From positions 62,001 to 126,000 of the forward strand of contig NZ_FNDJ01000005.1 of NCBI RefSeq assembly GCF_900099965.1: a stretch of DNA of 64,000 nucleotides, read 5' to 3'. A program made the position numbers and the translations under genes. Every line of letters starts with the position of its first letter. Within the stretch, counting starts at the first letter, position 1. This DNA comes from Nonomuraea jiangxiensis. GTDB lineage: Bacteria; Actinomycetota; Actinomycetes; Streptosporangiales; Streptosporangiaceae. The notes beneath the pieces were generated by a model, which saw only the letters and a program-made list of their open reading frames with translations, did no database searches and was not told the DNA's origin. Positions 59,485 to 64,000 of this stretch are shown here, piece by piece.

Positions 59485-59581
59485 CACCCGGTCAACTCTG
59501 CCCCAGCGCCGCCCGAACCTCACCCGAATTTCCCCGCCCCCGCCGCCGTACGGGCCGGCCAGCAAGCGCGGCAGCCTGTGC

Positions 59582-60361
59582 TCAGCTCACCACGTGGGTG
59601 GCCACCACCCGCCGCCGCCGATAGCCGAGCCGCCCGTACAGCGCCAGCGCCGGCGCGTTGTCGTCGTCCACCATCAGCGCCGCCCGCCCGTACGCCGCCA
59701 CCAGCTCCGCCGACACCCACCGGCACACCAGCCCGCCCAGCCCCCGGCCGCGAAACCGCGCCCGCGTGGCGACCCCCGCCAGTAACCCCACCTCCGGCGC
59801 CGACCAGGCGTCGGCCGCCACCGCCGCCAGCTCGCCGTCCACGCGCACGCCCGCCCACCGGCGCACCCCCGCCAGGCCGGGCACCGCGTAGGAGGCCGGC
59901 GCGTCGGCCGCCAGCAACCCGGCCACCTCCGCCTCCTCGCCACCGTCCAGCCAGCGCACCGCACCGCCGTCCCGGCCCTCCGCGCTCCCCCCGCCGCCGG
60001 GGACCTGCGGGGCGCCCTGGACGGGCGCGGCATCGAGGCTCATCCACGAGAAGCGGCCGCGCTCCTGCAGCAGCCCGTCCAGCTTGGCCGTCACCTCACG
60101 TACCAGCTCCAGCTCGCCGAACGGCCGGTAGGAGGGGCCCAGCTCGGCCAGCGCGTGCCGGACGAGCTCGATCGCGCCGGACGCCTCGCCCCACACACCG
60201 AGCCGGTCAGCCCGTGACAACCCCGGGCAGCCGGCCACCACCGCCTCACCCAGCGCCCACGCCCGCGCCCCGCCCCTCAGGCCCTGCGCCGCCCACACGA
60301 GCAGGTCGTCGTCCCCGCACGCCGCGCGTACCTCATCGGCGGTGCGCAGCTCGCGGATCAC
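59582..60361 (-). CDS. GNAT-family N-acetyltransferase
   Basis: 259 aa. The acetyl-CoA site is in the C-terminal half: VGLLAGVATRARFRGRGLGG (with the R-x-x-G-x-G loop) and ALYGRLGYRRRRVV. The N-terminal half is a divergent GNAT-like or helical region. GTG 60359-60361 overlaps the purB stop (GTGA), so it is translationally coupled to purB. Acceptor unknown. Confidence 0.85.
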   Translation of the reverse strand: MIRELRTADEVRAACGDDDLLVWAAQGLRGGARAWALGEAVVAGCPGLSRADRLGVWGEASGAIELVRHALAELGPSYRPFGELELVREVTAKLDGLLQERGRFSWMSLDAAPVQGAPQVPGGGGSAEGRDGGAVRWLDGGEEAEVAGLLAADAPASYAVPGLAGVRRWAGVRVDGELAAVAADAWSAPEVGLLAGVATRARFRGRGLGGLVCRWVSAELVAAYGRAALMVDDDNAPALALYGRLGYRRRRVVATHVVS

Positions 60362-61788
60362 AGGATCGCGCCCGGACGGTACGCGGCCGCCGCCGGATGG
60401 GCCGCCACCACCTCCGCCACCTGCCGCGAGACCGCCGCCACCTGCTCGGCCGCGGCCCCCGTGAACGACACCCGGTCGGCCAGCAGCTCCTCCAGCCGCG
60501 CCCGGTCCAGCGGGAACCGCTCGTCGGCGGCCAGCAGGTCGAGCAGCGCGTTGGCGCCCCCCTGCGAGCGCATCGCCAGCGCCGCCGCCACCGCGTGCTC
60601 CTTGATCAGCTCGTGCGCCCGCTCCCGGCCCAGCCCGGCGCGTACCGCCGCCATCAGCATCTTCGTCGTGGCCAGGAACGGCAGGTAGCGGTCCAGCTCG
60701 GCCGAGATGACCGCCGGGAACGCGCCGAACTCCTCCAGCACCGTCAGCATCGTCTCCACCAGCCCGTCGAAGGCGAAGAACGCGTCCGGCAGCGCCACCC
60801 GGCGCACCACCGAGCACGACACGTCGCCCTCGTTCCACTGGTCGCCGGCCAGCTCCCCGACCATCGAGGCATAGCCGCGCAGCACCACGGCCAGGCCGTT
60901 GACCCGCTCGCACGAGCGGGTGTTCATCTTGTGCGGCATCGCCGACGAGCCGACCTGCCCCTCCTTGAAGCCCTCCGTGACCAGCTCGTGCCCGGCCATC
61001 AGCCGGATCGTCCTGGCCAGCGACGACGGCGCCGCCGCCAGCTGCACCAGCGCCGTGACCACCTCGAAGTCCAGCGAGCGGGGATAGACCTGCCCGACGC
61101 TCGTGAAGCGGTGCGCGAACCCCAGATGAGCCGCCACCCGCCCCTCCAGCTCGGCGAGCCTGCCCCGGTCGCCGCCCAGCAGGTCCAGCATGTCCTGGGC
61201 GGTGCCGACCGGGCCCTTGATCCCGCGCAGCGGGTAGCGGCCGATCAGCTCCTCCAGCCGCCGGTAGGCCACCAGCAGCTCGTCGGCGGCCGTCGCGAAG
61301 CGCTTGCCCAGCGTGGTGGCCTGCGCCGCCACATTGTGCGAACGGCCCGCCACCACCGTCGCCGTGTGCTCCTCGGCCAGCTCCGCCAGCCGGGCCAGCA
61401 ACGCCACCACCCGGTCGCGCACCAGCAGCAGGCTGTCGCGCACCTGCAACTGCTCGACGTTCTCCGTCAGGTCGCGCGAGGTCATGCCCTTGTGCACCTG
61501 CTCGTGACCGGCCAGCGCGTTGAACTCCTCGATGCGGGCCTTCACGTCATGACGGCTCACCCGCTCGCGCTCGGCGATCGAGTCGAGGTCGACCTGCTCG
61601 ACCACCTTGTCGTAGTCGTCGATCGCCCCGTCCGGCACCGCCACCCCCAGCTCGGCCTGCGCCCGCAGCACCGCCAGCCACAACCGCCGCTCCGCGACGA
61701 TCTTGTACTCGGGAGACCACAGACGGGCCAGCTCGGGCGAGGCGTAACGAGCGGCCAGGACATCGGGGATACGCGGCTTGGAAGTCAC
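60358..61788 (-). CDS. purB: Adenylosuccinate lyase
   Basis: 476 aa fumarase/aspartase-superfamily enzyme cleaving adenylosuccinate to AMP (and SAICAR to AICAR) in purine synthesis. Signature: VGSSAMPHKMNTRSCERVNG with the catalytic Ser in the flexible loop; the catalytic His region is VVAGRSHNVAAQATTLGKRF, and MTSRDLTENVEQLQVRD is also present. GTG 61786-61788 (MTSKPRIPDVLA...) is preferred: TACACT lies 8 nt upstream, and the alternative TTG 61795 would overlap this -10 box. First gene of an operon with GNAT and DUF4037 genes. Confidence 0.96.
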   Translation of the reverse strand: MTSKPRIPDVLAARYASPELARLWSPEYKIVAERRLWLAVLRAQAELGVAVPDGAIDDYDKVVEQVDLDSIAERERVSRHDVKARIEEFNALAGHEQVHKGMTSRDLTENVEQLQVRDSLLLVRDRVVALLARLAELAEEHTATVVAGRSHNVAAQATTLGKRFATAADELLVAYRRLEELIGRYPLRGIKGPVGTAQDMLDLLGGDRGRLAELEGRVAAHLGFAHRFTSVGQVYPRSLDFEVVTALVQLAAAPSSLARTIRLMAGHELVTEGFKEGQVGSSAMPHKMNTRSCERVNGLAVVLRGYASMVGELAGDQWNEGDVSCSVVRRVALPDAFFAFDGLVETMLTVLEEFGAFPAVISAELDRYLPFLATTKMLMAAVRAGLGRERAHELIKEHAVAAALAMRSQGGANALLDLLAADERFPLDRARLEELLADRVSFTGAAAEQVAAVSRQVAEVVAAHPAAAAYRPGAIL

Positions 61789-61893
61789 GTTCGACAAGTG
61801 TATTCATCCCGCCGTGGGCGCCCGGCACCCAGCCTCCACGGCTCGTTGCGGGGGTTTGGGGGGTGATGGGGCGCGGGGTGACACGACCCCGGC

Positions 61894-61911
61894 GCCTTTA
61901 CAATGTAGATC
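61894..61911 (+). repeat. 18-bp direct repeat, upstream of purB operon
   Basis: Exact second copy of CCTTTACAATGTAGATCA, about 90 bp upstream of the purB -10 and 17 bp past the end of the preceding membrane-protein gene. See 58426-58443. Confidence 0.8.
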
Positions 61912-61927
61912 AATTAAATCCGACGGC

Positions 61928-62941
61928 TCACCGGACCGGGCGGACCTGGGCCGCGAGAGTGTCGGCCGAGATGGGCCGTACGGTGTCGGCGGCGGCCAGG
62001 AGGTCCGCCTCCGAGGCGCCATGGCTGTCGAGCTCGATCAGCGCGCCACCGCCGTGGGTGAAGACCGCGACCCGCCCCTCCCGTCCGTGCCGCACCCATC
62101 GGCCCCGGGAGGCCGCGGCGCACGGCGCGGCCGGGTCGTCGTCCCACGACGTGGCGTTGTACGGCGTCGCGCACGCCTGGGCGGCGGTCGCGGCCGAGGC
62201 CCGGCGGACGACCACCTGGATGCCGAGACGGCTCCCGCCCACCGTCTCCGCGCCGACGCGCCGGTATTCCAGCAGGATCAGCGGTTCGACCGTGTCGCGG
62301 ACGATCGGAGGCTCGGCCGCGTACAGTCGGCGCCCGGCGATGCCGGGCGCCACCAGCGGCACTCCGAGCAGGTCGAAGGCGCGTGCCAGGTGCCAGCGCC
62401 GGACGGGCTCCTCCAGGGGCGCGGCCAGCGCGCAGACGGCGGCGAGCACGCCGAGCGAGGCCACCCCGGGCCACACTCGCCGCATGCCTGTCAGTGCCCC
62501 GGCGGCGGTGAACCCGGCCACGGCCGCCGACAGGTGCACACCGCCGAGCAGTGACCGGTCGAAGCCGTAGAAGGTGGTCTCGGGCACGAACCGCCACAGG
62601 GCCGCGCCCAGCACCAGCGTGGCGACAGCGCCGGTGAACGCGATGAGCGGCCAGTGGCGTAACCGGAGCAGGGCCGCCGAGGCCAGGCCGGTCAGGAAGA
62701 CGGCCGGCACCATCGCGGGGGAGAACGGGCCGCGTACGCCCGAGTGTCCGTCCCATGGCGTGCTTGCCGCCCACAGGACGGCCTGCACGGCCCCGACGGC
62801 CAGCCCGGCCAGCGCTCCCCTGCCCCACTCCCGCATGCGGCCCATCATGGCGGACGCGGCCGGCTGATCGACGTCCACCGGCCTGCCGCGGGGCAATACG
62901 CGCCGGGGCTCCGCCTGCGATGGGAGTTGTGAGCTGGTCAA
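61928..62941 (-). CDS. Membrane protein, translationally coupled to GNAT gene
   Basis: 337 aa. About five hydrophobic segments between residues 45 and 205 (LAGLAVGAVQAVLWAAS, AVFLTGLASAALL, LIAFTGAVATLVLGAALW, LSAAVAGFTAAGALTG, GVLAAVCALAAPL), then a soluble C-terminal part of about 130 residues with two cysteines, predicted outside. TTG 62939-62941 overlaps the upstream stop (TTGA); ATG at about residue 32 is an alternative. Family not recognised. Confidence 0.72.
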   Translation of the reverse strand: MTSSQLPSQAEPRRVLPRGRPVDVDQPAASAMMGRMREWGRGALAGLAVGAVQAVLWAASTPWDGHSGVRGPFSPAMVPAVFLTGLASAALLRLRHWPLIAFTGAVATLVLGAALWRFVPETTFYGFDRSLLGGVHLSAAVAGFTAAGALTGMRRVWPGVASLGVLAAVCALAAPLEEPVRRWHLARAFDLLGVPLVAPGIAGRRLYAAEPPIVRDTVEPLILLEYRRVGAETVGGSRLGIQVVVRRASAATAAQACATPYNATSWDDDPAAPCAAASRGRWVRHGREGRVAVFTHGGGALIELDSHGASEADLLAAADTVRPISADTLAAQVRPVR

Positions 62942-63744
62942 GCTGGTTGTGCGCGGACCCAGTCGCGATTCTCGCGCACGACGGTGAACCCAGCCGATCG
63001 GTAGAGCGCCACCGCGGCTTCGTTCGTGGAGGGGGTCACGACGGTGACCGCGCTAGCGCCACGGTCGGCGAGAGCCGCGCACGCGCCCAGCACGGCATCG
63101 CGCCCGTAGCCGTGCCCGCGATGGTCGGGATGGGTGCCGACCGGTTCGAGCAGCCCGCACCTGCCCTCGCCCGCGAACCATCCGGTCGCGGCGGCCGCGG
63201 GCTCCCCGGTGGGCGTGCGTACGAGCGTCTCCAGGGCCAGGCCGCCCGCCGGCGACCGCATCATCGTGTGCCAGCGCTCGATGGTGAACGTGGAACCCGT
63301 GAAGGCGGACCGCTGCACCAGCACCCGGTCGGCCGCATCGGTCTCACCGACCGGTTCGGCGCGGCTCGACACCGGCCGCGGGGTCCACGACATGACGAGC
63401 CAGGGCTCCTCCTCCTGGTCCAGCTCCCACCCGGGCACGGGCAGACCGTCGACCCGATCGTTGCCGGGCTCCAGCAGCTCCTCGGCGTCGGCCGCGAGCG
63501 CCCGGAGATCGGCGCCGGGCGCGGCGGTCACGCGCAGCACGGGGCCGTCGAGGAAGCCGGCCGCCACTGGCGCCCCATCATCGACCCAGAGGAAGACGGC
63601 CACGTCGTCGAACCGCAGGTGCCACCCCACGTCTCCTGGATGCAGGCCGCCGCCCGGGGCATCGGCCGGCGTCCACGCGCACAGCGCGCGCAGCGCCGGG
63701 CCGGTTTCTTCAGGGGCCAGGTGGTGCCGCCCGAGTGAGATCAT
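62938..63744 (-). CDS. GNAT-family N-acetyltransferase
   Basis: 268 aa. The acetyl-CoA loop is VGTHPDHRGHGYGRDAVLGA (about 216-235) with ASAVTVVTPSTNEAAVALYR and SAGFTVVRE following, a canonical GNAT C-terminus; the N-terminal half is a less conserved GNAT-like domain. ATG 63742-63744 lies 7 nt after TAGTCT on the reverse strand, a leaderless start. Coupled to the downstream membrane-protein gene. Acceptor unknown. Confidence 0.87.
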   Translation of the reverse strand: MISLGRHHLAPEETGPALRALCAWTPADAPGGGLHPGDVGWHLRFDDVAVFLWVDDGAPVAAGFLDGPVLRVTAAPGADLRALAADAEELLEPGNDRVDGLPVPGWELDQEEEPWLVMSWTPRPVSSRAEPVGETDAADRVLVQRSAFTGSTFTIERWHTMMRSPAGGLALETLVRTPTGEPAAAATGWFAGEGRCGLLEPVGTHPDHRGHGYGRDAVLGACAALADRGASAVTVVTPSTNEAAVALYRSAGFTVVRENRDWVRAQPA

Positions 63745-64000
63745 GGACGGCAGACTAGCCAGCGCGCCCGCGGCGTCCCAAAGGCTTTTCACCAGCTGCC
63801 GCACCGCTCGACCGCCGGGCGGCTCGTAGCACGACCACGGTGTTCTGGCTAGATGAGCGGCGTTGATCTGGTCGGTCCGGCGGTGTGAGCGCAGACTGCT
63901 GGCTGACGATCCCGCGTGCTCCGGCCCGATCCCGAAGGGGGCGCCTTCATGGGTGTCCGGTTTCCGTAAGGAAGGCCGTCTGGAGGAGTCGCGGCGCGTC
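63745..64000. other. 256-bp window end, no gene seen
   Basis: Apart from the -10 box of the GNAT gene (63752-63757) nothing recognisable; no open frame with coding character up to the window edge. Confidence 0.4.

Noticed and set aside
58633..61866. 1,077-codon open frame on the plus strand
   Set aside because: Antisense to DUF4037, GNAT and purB genes; composition is Arg/Pro/His-rich without any domain.
1..64000. tRNA, rRNA, CRISPR array, replication origin, secondary-metabolite cluster
   Set aside because: Looked for T-loop-like sequences, regularly spaced repeats, DnaA-box clusters and modular synthase genes by eye; none seen. A tRNA or ncRNA search by program could still find small ones.

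Overview
The window is very GC-rich DNA from an actinobacterium, most likely a Streptosporangiales-type soil actinomycete (Nonomuraea, Streptosporangium or a relative). This is an inference. It rests on GTG/TTG starts, frequent 4-base stop/start overlaps, many apparently leaderless genes, and typical actinomycete families (DUF1707, DUF664/DinB, VOC, BTAD-AfsR and LuxR ATPase regulators, the XRE-MurA paralogue, mycolyl-free lipoproteins). I saw no rRNA, tRNA or CRISPR array.

Left part (1-28.3 kb) is a series of small regulator-plus-effector modules. In order: a minus-strand run of MFS permease, serine hydrolase, copper-amine-oxidase-like protein and lipoprotein esterase; an MFS pump divergent from an ArsR regulator across two tandem operators; a macrolide glycosyltransferase, Vat-type acetyltransferase and TetR cluster that looks like macrolide/streptogramin resistance; a geranylgeranyl-reductase-like flavoprotein; MarR/SDR; VOC and DinB proteins; an azoreductase; DUF1707; a hydrolase divergent from a winged-helix regulator; a large AfsR-like SARP-ATPase gene broken by a frameshift exactly at Walker B; a secreted VWA protein divergent from an MFS pump across twin palindromes; and a DeoR-MFS operon.

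Middle part (28.3-40.3 kb) is an accessory, partly decayed zone. It holds methyltransferases, phosphotransferases and small secreted or membrane proteins, interspersed with gene debris: a GyrI-domain fragment, an IS30 transposase fragment, two pieces of a Ro60/TROVE gene separated by about 0.5 kb, and a decayed duplicate of a two-gene module whose better copy lies 6 kb away. Long stretches here have no intact gene.

Right part (40.3-63.8 kb) is denser and better conserved: RecD2 helicase, lipoprotein L,D-transpeptidase, Rv2578c-type radical SAM protein, an SMR pump coupled to an unusual TetR-DUF952 fusion, SnoaL-like protein, zinc-ribbon protein, then hypX, an XRE-MurA paralogue and a tyrosine recombinase in a row, an XRE repressor, a HATPase-like protein, a LuxR-ATPase regulator, an ArsR-SRPBCC operon, and a purB-GNAT-DUF4037 operon flanked on both sides by the same 18-bp sequence. 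Synonymous codon choice switches block by block between C-ending and G-ending codons in this part.

The strongest leads are the 18-bp repeats around the purB operon, the TetR-DUF952 fusion, the Walker B frameshift, the paired operators (ArsR, VWA/MFS, ArsR-SRPBCC), the 12-codon leaderless leader ORF in front of the TetR gene of the resistance cluster, and hypX without any hydrogenase gene nearby.
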